Positions 8,713 to 19,665 of a stretch of 64,000 bases of DNA are shown here, piece after piece (within the stretch, counting starts at the first letter, position 1; every line of letters begins with the position of its first letter). Under the pieces are notes generated by a model. It made no database searches. It worked only from the letters and a program-made list of their open reading frames with translations, and had not been told where the DNA came from. Source of the stretch: Lathyrus oleraceus (taxonomy: Eukaryota; Streptophyta; Magnoliopsida; Fabales; Fabaceae); contig NC_066584.1 of the NCBI RefSeq assembly GCF_024323335.1, positions 268,080,344 to 268,144,343 of the forward strand, in the 5' to 3' direction. Both the position numbers and the translations under genes were made by a program.

Positions 8713-10884
8713 AGTATTCGCGCGTAACATTGATAGTGCAAATAGGCGTCCACTGCGAGTGAAGCCACCAACCCCTCCAACATTGTCTATAGCGGAGCTA
8801 CCAATGTCAATGTCTTATTTATTAACTTTCTGCCCCTGGCAGTAGATATCAGCCCCATAGTGCCACGGGATAGCACTGCCTTTCTCATACGGAACGGGTC
8901 CTGGTATTGTGATGGTGATGGGACCAACCAAAGTCGGTTGAGGGCTGTCAGAGTAAATTGCAACTGGTGCTGAACTTTCGATGTTCACCGCTGCTGGTTC
9001 TGTACTTTCTGGGAAATATATTGTTGTCGGAGCGAGTCTCTTGGGAACATATATTTCTTCAGGAGTGAAATAAAACGCCACGGTCGATACATCATTCTTC
9101 ACTGGACAGGCCTGATCGAACTGAAGACAACCTTCATCTATCAGTTGCTGAATACCCCTTCTCAAACTGTCACATCCATTTTCGGCAGCTTGACAATTTC
9201 TGCACTCTTCCCCACAGCCCGGGAAAATCTGTCCTTTCAGAAGTCGGTCTTTAACCACCGATAGCGAAGTCTTCACCTTAGTCACATCAGAAACCAAATT
9301 CAAAGTTTCCCCACTATCAACAGCATTAATCCTCTGCCCGCCGTGAGCCGGCATCGGGTTCTGGATAACATTAGGCACCGGAGCAAAATTGATAGCCTGG
9401 GCATCTCTCAAATCTTGTACCTTTACCTGGAGAGCCTTGCAATTATCTGTAGTATGGCCAGGTGCGTTGGAGTGAAAAGCACATCTGGCGTTGACATCAT
9501 AACCTCTAGGCAAATTATTGGGATCGATTGGTGGGGCCAGAGTTCTCAACGTAACCAAATTCATGTCAATCAGCTTGGGAAGTAATACTGAATAAGGCAT
9601 TGGGATTGGCTCGATGACCCGGTCCGTCTGCCTTGGACGTTGTTGATAGTGTCTCTGCTGACCCGGATTACCTCCTTGTTGTTGATTGTTGTACCTGGGT
9701 TGTTGTTGCGGTTGATATTGCGGTTGAGGAATAGGTGTTGGAATAGTGACTGCGGCCACTTGATCTTGATAATAATTAGGGCGTCCTCTACCCCTGCCTC
9801 TGCCGGCATACACAACGCTTGCCTCGCCTTCTTTTCTTCGCTGATCGTTACCAGCAAACGGTCTCTTGGGACCTGATGAGTTAGAAGCTCTATTATCTTG
9901 AATTTGGCCCATCTTCAACAGATTCTCGATTCTTTCTCCAGCAATTACTATTTCTGCAAAGCTGATTGACGGGCAAGCAACCAATCTCTCAATATAATTG
10001 CCTTGAAGAGTGTTCATGAACATGTCCGCCATCTCCCTTTCAGACATAGGGGGTTGGACGGACGCAGCAATCTGTCTCCAACGCTGAGCATACTCTCTAA
10101 AGGTTTCCTTGGCAGTCTGAGACATACCTTGCAACAAGGTCCGATTTGGAGCCATGTCCAAGTTGTATTGATATTGCTTGACAAAAGCCTCTGCCAAGTC
10201 TTTCCAGCTCTTGATGGTAGTACGAGACAAATGAGAATACCATTCACGAGAAGCTCCAGTTAGACTGTCTTCAAAGTAGTACATCCACAACTTTTCATCT
10301 TCCGTGTGAGCTCCCAACCTTCCCAGATAAGATTGGAGATGAGTGTGTGGGCAAGAAGCCCCGTTGTATTTCTCAAAAGTAGGGGGCTTGAACTTGTGAG
10401 GAATCCTTACTCCCTAAACCAGACCATGATTTGTGACATCAAAGCCTAAGGAATTTTGAGACTCCAAAGATTTGAGCTTCTCAGCAAGCTCATCCATATG
10501 GCTAGTGGTCTCCAGGGCCTCGTCGTGCAAAGAAAATTGATCATACTGATAATCTTCAGTAACGGGGCGCCCGTTAATCCGAATTCCTTGATTCACATTG
10601 TACCTTCCGCCAATACCATTTCCAACATTCCCTGTGTTTCCAACATTACCCGGGTTTCCATCAGCATTTGCGTTACCCGCGTTACCAGTGTTCACAAGGT
10701 TATCAGCGTTCCCAGGGTTACCAGGGTTTCCCTCAGCATTTGGTATCTCCACCTCCGGATCGGGTCTCGGTTGCTCAACCAATTCCCTCATCTTTTCCTG
10801 GCCTTCTGCCATACCAGTCATCAATGTCATGAACTGATCCATCCTTTCACGCATATCAGCCAGCTCTTTCTGTACTTGGTCCAT
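8713..10884 (-). pseudogene. Gag of element A
   Basis: I chose ATG at 10884 (MDQVQKELADMRERMDQF), matching O1's MDQLEQENRELKEEV as a short coiled-coil start. Next come a Gly/Asn-rich repeat (GNPGNPGNADN and similar), a capsid-like Retrotrans_gag region (WMYYFEDSLTGASREWY, FREYAQRWRQIA), a Gln/Arg-rich tract, and a knuckle-like CAFHSNAPGHTTDNC, spacing C-x2-H-x5-H-x4-C. Gag packages the RNA in cytoplasmic particles. Two in-frame stops (10414-10416 and 8815-8817) interrupt an otherwise continuous frame into protease. Between the stops, 500 codons are open, so decay is recent. Confidence 0.88.
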
Positions 10885-11906
10885 CGCTAGTTGTGGATGA
10901 TTTTCCTTTGTCGGGTACCTGTGGACTCGCTTGGGACCAATAACTGCCTGATACAGCGAACAAACATTAGACACTGCGGTAACACCTGCAAAATAGACAA
11001 GGGTTAATATGCATGGTATGCGATGCACTGCTTGTTCAGTTTTAAGGCACCCCCGTTTTGAAAGGGAATACCCTGCTAATATATAAGCATGAGATGTTGG
11101 ATGCAAATATGTAGATGATGTTATGCAATGGAAAGGCATGTCAATCAGAATTGATGGATCCGCTTGAACATCTGTCAGGTTGCACTGCCTGGAGAGAAAT
11201 TCACTGAGTAATATAATACGAGACCAAAACTCTGCTCCAGAAAACCGGGTTGGGTGGAGGTTAAGGTTTCCTGAATTTAGCCCGCCCCTCACTGGTAGGC
11301 TCTAAGAACAGAAGTTCGTCAGCTTCAGCCCTTCAGTCGCGAATAATACGTTTACCACTGAAGGTTTGGTATTATTACGGGACAAAAGACCTCCATTGAC
11401 TCCCCTCAACAGGACATCCTAATAGCAAGTTCCCAGTCTCGGGATCCTCGGATTGAGCAGCGAGAATGCGCCCACCAGAGCTAACATAATCACGTCTCGG
11501 AGGAGAGGCCTCGACTGAGTTCTCGGGAAATGGTCACCAGAGTCGACGATTTCTAGAGGAACATCCTGCCGTTACGGAACACCCGTAAGACATAATATAT
11601 CCAAAAGAAACCTCGTCTGGGTGTGGTTCTTCACGAATGACTTAACGTACCAACACGCCACGCAAGCCTCATGATTATCCACTCTAAAACCTGTGTGTAC
11701 ACTCAAGCCTGGGTAATGGGCTTATCTCTCATAGAACACCCCATCCCAACAAACAAACAAACAGATCCAACAGATACAACAGATGCATGCAAGCAGGTAA
11801 GCAAATAAAGGTACAAAAGCATAAACACCCAATAAACAAGAAATCACACAAGCTAGGAGGAACTCGCTTAGGGAAGATGGACCAACAAGAGGTCAACTTC
11901 TTTCAA
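10885..11906 (-). other. Leader of element A, no ORF1
   Basis: About 1 kb between PBS and gag. It contains no ORF1 of the type seen in O1 and F. The part 11181-11906 is duplicated at 920-1645. It aligns with D's leader (31381-32200), for example around GGCCCATTAC. The open frame extending upstream of the gag ATG has no homology support. Confidence 0.7.
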
Positions 11907-11924
11907 TCCCCAGCAGAGTCACCA
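11907..11924 (-). other. PBS of element A
   Basis: Minus strand TGGTGACTCTGCTGGGGA, two bases (GC) after the LTR end. The left copy (1663-1646) reads TGGCGACTCTGCTGGGGA. This is complementary to the 3' end of plant tRNA-Arg(ACG) as I recall it (acceptor stem ending GGAGUCGCCA), with a mismatch or two. Published Ogre elements use tRNA-Arg. Confidence 0.85.
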
Positions 11925-11926
11925 GC

Positions 11927-13540
11927 TATCGCAACCTGAAAAATACAGTGCGCGAAAAAACAACCGGCGAAAGAAAATGACAGAAGAGTCGCCACCGTGC
12001 GTTATTCATCCCAAAGGAGGGAAAGGAAACGCTCAAAGTAAACCTGAAAAAGGAAAGGACAAGACGGGGTCTTGCAAACAAATCTTGGGTTCGGGAGTCG
12101 GTTATGCGAAGGGAAGGTATTAGCACCCCTACGCATCCGTAGTACTCTACGGGATCCACTTTTGTAATTCTTGTCTAAAGGGTGTGGGTTTATCTAATGT
12201 GTTATTTACTAAAAAAGGGGGTTAAATGAAAATGACTCGCGCGGATGTCGCATCCACTACATACGTATCTCATCTGAATATGAGAATTAGAGTCTTCGTA
12301 GCTCGGCTACCTAGGGGTTAAGGGTAATTGTGCTCGCTAAGACATCGCGTCTTATGCCTACGTATCTCATCTGGCCTGAGAATCAGAGCAAAATATAGTT
12401 CGGCTAACTATGGGGTTATGGATTGGGTTTTGGACGAACGACGTCACTACGCAATATACCAGATGCTCGACCTTTGGAGACTTACTTGCCTGTAGTAGAA
12501 GGAGTTAACGTGTTGCTTTGGGTTTTAGGGTTTGGGATGCTCAAGGGCAAAAAGGCAGTCCTTGACGAAGGAACCGCGCTACCTGCAGGGATACGAACAC
12601 ATACAAAACAAATATGTATAAAGTAAATATGTCAACAAGGGGATCAGAAGTAAATAAACAAAAGAAAGCAAATGCCTCCTATCGAGGTCTTCCAGCTAAG
12701 AAAGCGATAAAATGCGGAAAAGAGGTAAAAGTACCACACGGATAAAGATCCGAAGTAACAACAATTAAAGGAGTAAGAAACCCAGGGATCTCCCAAGCTA
12801 ATGCCATCAAAGAAAGGTGAGTCAGTACAGGTAATCGGAATGAACCTCCAGGGGGTATCCCACAAATAAAGTGGGAAAACCACGCAAACCATCTCTGCAA
12901 GAGTCTGTGAGCCCTCACAAAAACTCAACAAAAGGGTTAGTGAAACACGATAAGCATTTTTTTATGGATAACAATATGGTTTCAGAAACCTCAAACCCTG
13001 TGGCACACATTTCAGAAATCATGTGATTAAACATTCAAGGCATAGGTTTCACCCATTCATGCATAATTAAACCCGTGGGCAAAAACATAATGAAATTCAT
13101 CCATCATACCTCATACATTCAGATGATCCAAATTAAGAGCATAAAATCATGGGAATGAGGCAAACCTGATGGGAGAGATTGGTTGAAATCAAATGGCACG
13201 GCTGGGTTTGCAAGACAATGTTAGGGTTTGCGTGAGATGAAAGTGTGTGAGTCAGATTGAATTTTTCAGAGCTGCCTGGGGGTTGCTCTGAGTTCTCTGT
13301 CAGGTTTCTCTCCAGGTTTTGTCAAGGGTTTTGTTTCAAGGAAACCTCAGAGTATTTTGTTTCTCTTCCTTTTTCTGTCTGATCTCCCTCTTTTATATCC
13401 TGATTTTCATGGCTTTGTGGGCTCAAATGAGAGAGGTCCAAGTCCAAGTTTTTTCTATTATATTTTATTTATTTTTTTATTATTATTTTTATTTATTTAT
13501 TTATTTTTGTAAAAGAATAATTTTTTTTTTTTTTCGTTTT

Positions 13541-13573
<33 letters not shown>

Positions 13574-13666
13574 TTTCTTGGATCTAATTCTGATTGACAT
13601 GATGAAATGCAATATGAAATGCTAAATGAATGCATGAATGAGGAGGGCAAATTTTGGGGTGTTACA
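11927..13666 (-). repeat. 5' LTR of element A (1,740 bp)
   Basis: Minus strand start TGTAACACCCC at 13666, end GCGATA at 11927 (the left copy ends GCGACA, so the terminal CA is mutated here). It is close to 1666-3413, with small indels mainly in the T-rich tract at 13450-13570. A TATA box lies at 13400-13388. The flank right of 13666 is F's LTR. No 5-bp target duplication matches the left end, as expected if the left end is a later deletion product. Confidence 0.85.
13388..13400 (-). promoter_or_regulatory. TATA-type box, 5' LTR of A
   Basis: Minus strand GGATATAAAAGAG, aligned with the box in the other A LTR and in D's LTR. It is the predicted start region for A's genomic RNA; the position is inferred by conservation. 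Confidence 0.5.
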
Positions 13667-14230
13667 GTTGTTGACTAGAGAAACTCAACTAGTCAAAACT
13701 GGGGTTCCCTAGACCCTATATCCTACAATTGTTGTCATATGAAAATTAAGAGGTTTTAAAGAGCTACAACTTTTATGAAGGAAAGTTTCTCATTTGAAGT
13801 CCATAGAAAAAGTTATTCAAGGTGGAAGAAGTGAACATTTGACTTGGGACTTAGAAAATTTTCAAATATATTTGATTTCCCAAACTTCCACCTCAAAATT
13901 AATCATGATCCAAGCCTCAAATGAAAATGTGTTCAACATTAAAGTTATTCCCCTTGACCTCACCTTTCTAAAAAGTCCAAGATCACCTCAATTGGCCAAA
14001 GAATGATGGACTTGTGCATGGGTGCAAGTTGAAGGACCATTTGGATGTTTTCCACTTCCACTTTTCATACATAATTGCATGGCTTTATAACAGGGTTTCA
14101 TCATGATTCACATTCAATTATCGACCTGATTGCATCACTTGATGGTCCTATCACACTCCCATGCAAGCATGCAAAGAGAATTTCACAAAATTGCCAAATT
14201 TGGAAGTGTGTGGAAATCAATCTCATGGCC

Positions 14231-14238
14231 TATAAATA
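14231..14238 (+). promoter_or_regulatory. TATA-type box, F LTR
   Basis: TATAAATA in GGCCTATAAATAAGACC, the clearest TATA consensus in F's LTR. Given the decay of F the promoter may be dead. Confidence 0.45.
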
Positions 14239-14933
14239 AGACCCTCATTGCTCAGAATTAAGGACCTCATGCCCAAGCTTTGAACTTGCAACCCCAAACC
14301 CTCACCATTGAAGGATAAGCTTGAAGTTTTTCTTTGAAAATCGAGTTTCAATTCTCCATCTGTTTTGGGATTGAAACTTCAAGGGTCCATACCTTTCATT
14401 GATCCTAATCACTTCCAAAAAGCATCTGAAGCAAGGCCATGCATAATTGAAAGCAAGATCGTGCGAATCTGAAGCTCCATTGAAGGTGAATTTTCAGAAT
14501 TTTCATCTCTTCGATTCTCCCTTAATTCTTCACCATTCTTGTTGATTTATGACTGTCTGAAGTCCTATCAATATAGGAAATAAGATTGAGTTACTTTGAG
14601 GTCAAATCAAAGCAACTCAATTCATGATCCTCAAAATTCAAATCCCTGTATCTTTTTATATACTTGGAATTGGAGAAAATTGAGGACAGATTTGTGCTCT
14701 TAAGCATTTTTCCTTCAAATTAGTGTATTCACTTTTCATTTTCCTTTGAGTTGAGCCTGAACCAGACCGGTGGCTCTCATCAGAGAAGATGACCGGAGCT
14801 AGGGCTCCGGTGGTGTGTTGGCTTGTACAGGACCATCTGATCTGAGTCTCATCTTTTAATCTCACACGTCCATTGTGATTACCATGGCTGTAGTGTCTTT
14901 GACTCATGTGCATGTGGAACGCGCACTTCTGGA

Positions 14934-14973
14934 CATCTGATCTACCACCTCGATTAATGAAGGAGATCAGATG
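14934..14973 (+). other. Hairpin in F's LTR
   Basis: Arms CATCTGATCT and AGATCAGATG, perfectly complementary over 10 bp with a 20-base loop. The equivalent place in B (26900-26935) has different arms (CTTGATCTGCC/GGCAGATCAAG) that again pair perfectly, which points to selection on pairing. Confidence 0.6.
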
Positions 14974-16520
14974 ACCCTTATTTTTTTGATTTTCTGTTTA
15001 TTTAATTTAATCCCTTATTTTTAATTAGTTCATATCAATTTAATTTTTAATCCATAAAATTGGGACTTTCACAAAAAAAAATCGAATATTTTCCTCTTTC
15101 ATTTTCTGAATTAAAATTATTTTTTGGATTAATTTTGATATTTTTCATGAATTAATTGTTTTTGTGAATATCTTTAATTATTTAAAAATACTGATGACTT
15201 TTCAAAAATTATGAAATTTTTTGTCTAAGGTCCTTTGACCTTGTGTGACATACGATAAATCTCTTGGCCATTTATTTGGTATTTTGAAGAGGTTTTAGGT
15301 TTTTGATCAAACATAATTCATTTTAAATGCATTTTAATTTGATTTTTAATTGATTAATTGTGTAGAAATTATGTTGAGCCATTTTTATTGACTTGTGAAG
15401 TTTGAATATGTGTTTGGGCCTTGGTCAAGGTTGATTTGACTTTTGTTGGATTAAAATCATTGGATTTAGGGGATTGATGAAATGTACATTTCATCTCCCA
15501 GAATGAATGAATGATTTTAATTTGATAAAATTCCTCCCATAACCAATTTGTGCTTGTCTCATCTTCATTCCATCTTCATCTTTAACCCCACTATTCCACA
15601 CCCTTTCCATTTTAGTTCTAATTGGTTCATCAATAACGTTGTGTTAGATGAACCAATACAACTAGGGATGAGATTAGGTTCATCCTTTGATCTTTTTCTT
15701 TTTGAGTGTGCTATATTTTAGGAGTATGGTTCATTATACCATATCTCTAACATGCATTAACACTAAAAATTTTATTGCCCGACCTCAGATAGTTGTGACT
15801 TCTACATAAGTCCAATTACAATTGCTTAACATAGCGCTGAATTTTGATACAAAGGCATATCATTCTAGTAAGTTAGATTGTAAGTCTCCCCTCTTTCATG
15901 GTAGTGTATGGAAACTTTGCCTTTTTTCCTTTCTTTGGAAGATGTCTTGGTTCAAGGATCCATGCTTGTGAATAGAGGGTTGAGTGTTCTCCAAAGAATG
16001 ACTTAATCAATTGAAAAGCAAAACTCCACTAACATCTAATCAACTAACATTTGACTAACTTTTATTATTATTGCTTTTAATTTCAAGTCATTTAGTTTAT
16101 GTCATTTGCCATTTTACATATCATTTAATTTTTTTATGTTTATGCCATTTTCACTTTGCTCACTTGAGCCATATATTGTGTTTGTATATATTTGTTTGTG
16201 TACCTTGTTTGTGTTTGTGGTCTTAGGACCTTAAAATACGTAATAAACAACAAAAACTCTAAAAAATGTTAGTGTGGACTATTGGATTTGACCTGAGCTT
16301 TGGACTTAGAATTAGGCAACATTCCCTATGCAAAAAAGGACTTGGACAATGCCAACATTTATGGGACCAAGTTATTGTGATTTGAGCTTCCATCTGATGC
16401 AAGTATTGGGATCCCCATGAATTCATCTACCATATGGTCTTGATGCAAATGTTACTTTGAAACTGTGTCTAATGCCTTATTCTAAGCCAATCAAGGAGTA
16501 TGTCATCTGATACATGGGAA

Positions 16521-16975
16521 AATTAAGAATAAGATTAAGATCTGACGAATGGGATGCAATCCAATAGATAAGAATGTCATAAAGAAATCCATTTTCCCTT
16601 TGGACTTTAGAATCAAGCAATATCAGTAAGCAAATAGCAATATGAAGAGCAAGGCATCAAATAAAGATAACCACATCCAAGCTTATCAACTCCATGATCT
16701 TCTTCATAATCTTCCATGCATCAGATGAAAAAGGGCTTCTTAGGAGTACCTATGACACTTTGGGTGCTAACACCTTCCCTCCGTGTAACCAACCCCCTTA
16801 CATATAATCTCTGACATTTTATTAGTTTTGATTTGAAAACTTCTTATCTTTGGGTTTTGTTCATACTTTTCCCTTTTCCTTTGGAAACAAGAAAAGCGCG
16901 ATGGTGACTCTGGTTTTATTGACGTTAAGTTTATCCATAGCTTAATGGTCATGAATTTACCGCTACAATATGGTC
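16521..16975. repeat. Inverted duplication inside F's LTR
   Basis: The stretch 16550-16690 is an inverted copy of 16968-17117 (matching blocks around GATCTGACGAATGGGATGCAATCC and its complement). Between them, 16735-16975 is an extra copy of the LTR 3' end, finishing TTTACCGCTACA. F's LTR therefore carries two LTR-end blocks (16735-16975 and 17590-17844). B and G have no such insertion. It could fold into a large hairpin. Confidence 0.7.
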
Positions 16976-17844
16976 ATCTTTATTTGATGCCTTGGTCTTC
17001 ATGATGTCTGATATTGCTAATTGTTTGTCGATATTTGCTTGACTCAAAGTCCAAAGGGAAAGTGGGTTTTCTATATGACATTCTTGTCTGTTGGATTGCA
17101 TCCCATTTATCAGATCTTTTCAATTCTTAACTTTTAATTTCATGCTTAGGATTAGCCTCTTCATCTCCTCCCACTTCTTAAATTTCAAAATCTCTCCCCC
17201 CTATTTCAAAAACTTTCTTTGCTTGTGATTTAAAACTTAGATTCTATTTAAATGATTAGAAATTTTGTCCTCATGCCAATGAATTTTTAAACTCTTTTCT
17301 TAAATCAAACTTGTAAATAAACTTAATCATATTGACTTAAAATTTCAAAATACAAAATAACTAACAGTCATTCAAACTTTTTGGCCCTTTTGTGCCTTTC
17401 TTATTATCTTTTATTAAAAGAAATTCACTCACTTTGAAATCGATACAACGAACTACGAGATTTCGATCCCTCATTTTTATGTTGGTACATAGGCACAAGT
17501 CTGAAGGTCTTGTCAAACACAAAAATATAATCAATAAATTCTTTTCTCGTCCCCACACTCTATTTTTCTCAAACATCATTTATACCAAAACACATGCACA
17601 CATAAAAAAGGGATCCCTAGGAGTACCTAGGACACTTTGGGTGCTAACACCTTCCCTTTGGGTAACCACCCCCCTTACCTGTAATCTCTGGCATTTTATT
17701 AGATTTGATTTGAAAAATTCTTATCGTTGTGTTCTCTTCGTACTTCTCTCTTTTTCTTTGGAAACAATAAAAGTGCGGTGGCGACTCTTGTTTTATTGAT
17801 AATAAACTTATTCATAGTTTGATGGTCATGCATTTACCGTTACA

Positions 17845-18757
17845 GAAATTAAGTGCCGACTCTGCTAGAGAGCAGTCCTCAGTGGGTTTAGCCTACTTTT
17901 TTATGTGTATATAACTGTATATTTGATGTTTGTATATATTGTTTGTGTGATATACTCTGTCTGTTGTGCTTGGTAATCTCAGAAGTGTGAGATAGGTTCT
18001 AACCTGAACTAGAGTGCAATTAAGATAGGAGGATGGTATAATCATGTTCAACTTGTGTGGAGTAGTCCTTAAAAAGTTGGCTTTAGACCCATCTACTAAG
18101 TGGAGAACCTTTTGGAGTTATTAATGTCACACAAGTTATTTGTGGTTAGGCATTACTCTCTCCGATTTGGGGTCCGAGAAGCTGAGGACCGTAGAACATT
18201 TAACCCAACTTGGCCTATTTTGGACATAGTGCGGAGACTGTTCAGGTGTAGACCTGATAACAGTTGTTACACGATACTACACTCAAACGAGTTTCCTTGA
18301 GAATATTATGGGTTGGTGAGTCAGTCATCCTAACCTATAATATCCGATAGATGGGATTAAGACTCTGAGAACTTTTTAGAACATGATCTACGGGTTTTTA
18401 TCCTTACACTCCCTTGGGATGGCTCTTAACCTGAATCCATACTCGTGAATCACAACAAACCCTTTGATTCTTGGTTTATCCAATCAAGTCTTGTCAATAT
18501 CAATGGAACTTGGGTGTTGATAAGGTGAAAACCATAATCCACCAAAATGGATGATTGATCTTGATGATGACTTGATCCATCCCTTGACCTTTGTTTGTGT
18601 TTACCTTGTTTGTGATCCCTTGTTTGTGATTGTTGCATTCATGCATTCATGCACATCATAACATTCATAAAACAAATTTTCTTCAAGGAACTGAGGTCTT
18701 ATTAGCAAATATTTTCAGACCATGGATTATGGATGAAGGAACACTAAGAAGTATAAT
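17845..18757 (+). other. PBS and leader of element F
   Basis: A degraded PBS TGCCGACTCTGCTAGAG (17854-17870) lies 9 bases after the LTR end and matches O1's and A's PBS with two or three changes. The leader aligns with O1's leader (54785-55790), for example around GTCACACAAGT and TTGTGGTTAGGCATTA. It contains the conserved hairpin TCAATATCAAT...ATTGATCTTGA (18494-18564), with one mismatch. Confidence 0.75.
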
Positions 18758-19665
18758 TTGAAATGTCTAGATTTGAAAGAGCTAAGAAAGTTATCGTCCT
18801 TTGTATTAGATCCCTCGGACTTCAAGCAACTTCATAGGAAGCTTTTGTCAGTGTTATCTGCTGATGTTGTTGAAGGACTTCTCAGTGTTTTGGTTCAATT
18901 CTATGATCCTCTCTACCAGTCCTTCACTTTTCCCGATTATCAGCTTGTGCCTAAGTTAGAGGAGTATGCCCATCTCTTGGGAATGCCCATATCTAACAAA
19001 GTACCTTTTAGTGGATTGAAGGAGATTCCCAGATCTCATATCATATCCGAAGCTCTTCATTTGAAGAAATCAGAGATTGAGGCTCATTGGCTGAAGAAAT
19101 AAGGTATTTTTTGGTTGACTTCTGAGTTCCTCATTGGAAAAGCTACTGTCTTTGCTCAAGATGGTAGTGTAGATGCATTTGAAGCCATCTATGTGTTGCT
19201 CATCTATGGTTTGGCTTTGTTACCTAACATTGACGATTTTGTTGATGTTAACACCATTAGAATCTTCTTAATTGGGAATCCTGTTGCTACTCTGTTGGGT
19301 GACATGTATTTTTCTTTGCATTTGAGGAATTTTAAAGGTGGTGGGACTATTGTGTGTTGTGTTCCTCTTCTGTACAAGTGGTTTATTTTGCACTTGCCTC
19401 AGATGCCTGCTTTCTTGGAGAACAAGCAATGTCTATGATGGTCTCAGAGACTTATGTATCTCACTAATGTTAATATTGCTTGGTATGATTATGCATTGAG
19501 TAGCTTGGATATTATTGATAATTAGGGTGAATTATCTAATGTTCCCCTCATTGGTACATAATGAGGAATTAACTACAACCCTACTTTGGCTCGTCGTCAG
19601 CTTGGGTTCCCCTTGGGAGATAAACCTAATAACATTCAGTTAGAATGTATTTTCTATCAAGAGGG
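18758..19665 (+). pseudogene. Ogre ORF1 of element F, 5' part
   Basis: Homologous over its length to O1's ORF1. Shared blocks are LSSFVLDPSDFK, FYDPLYQSFTFPDYQL, VLLIYGLALLPNIDDFVDVN, NPVATLLGDMYFSLHLRN, CCVPLLYKWF and LARRQLGFPL. In-frame stops at 19100-19102 (TAA) and 19436-19438 (TGA), with more further on, make it non-coding. Solo LTR B interrupts it after YQEG. The product's function is unknown; the domain resembles the helical plant mobile / DUF7745-type proteins, a recollection I cannot verify here. Heavier decay than O1 shows F is old. Confidence 0.85.
19661..19665. repeat. Target-site duplication of B (left)
   Basis: GAGGG left of B and GAAGG (28520-28524) right of it, one mismatch in 5. 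In the uninterrupted ORF1 this codes the EG of the QEGKDPQ motif, which confirms the insertion point. Confidence 0.7.

Larger units (their letters stand above)
920..13666 (-). mobile_element. Element A: Ogre-related retrotransposon with defective pol and an extra leader at its left end
   Basis: Read on the minus strand the order is LTR (13666-11927), PBS, leader, gag, protease, intron-like gap, RT/RNase H remnant, integrase tail, hairpin array, 3' untranslated repeats, polypurine tract, second LTR (3413-1666), then a second PBS and leader (1665-920). The two copies of LTR plus leader (920-3413 and 11181-13666) are about 2.49 kb each and nearly identical by eye. RT and integrase catalytic cores are deleted, so A cannot move on its own. 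It lacks the ORF1 found in O1 and F. Its 1.74 kb LTRs are short for Ogre; I assign it to the Tat/Ogre group by protein and PBS similarity but not to a named family. Confidence 0.88.
13667..17844 (+). mobile_element. 5' LTR of element F, main part
   Basis: Continuation of the LTR begun at 855. It aligns as reverse complement with solo LTR B across CCCTAGACCCTAT (near 13710 and 27910), the hairpin at 14934-14973, and the end block GGGTGCTAACACCTTCCC (near 17640). It ends TTACCGTTACA at 17844 and is followed by a PBS, so it is F's 5' LTR. A TATA-type box TATAAATA lies at 14231. Between 16521 and 16975 it carries an inverted duplication absent from B. Confidence 0.82.

Noticed and set aside
13500..13575. 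Poly-T run as a terminator or a processed poly(A) tail
   Set aside because: It is a variable low-complexity tract inside A's LTR, present with another length at 3190-3330.
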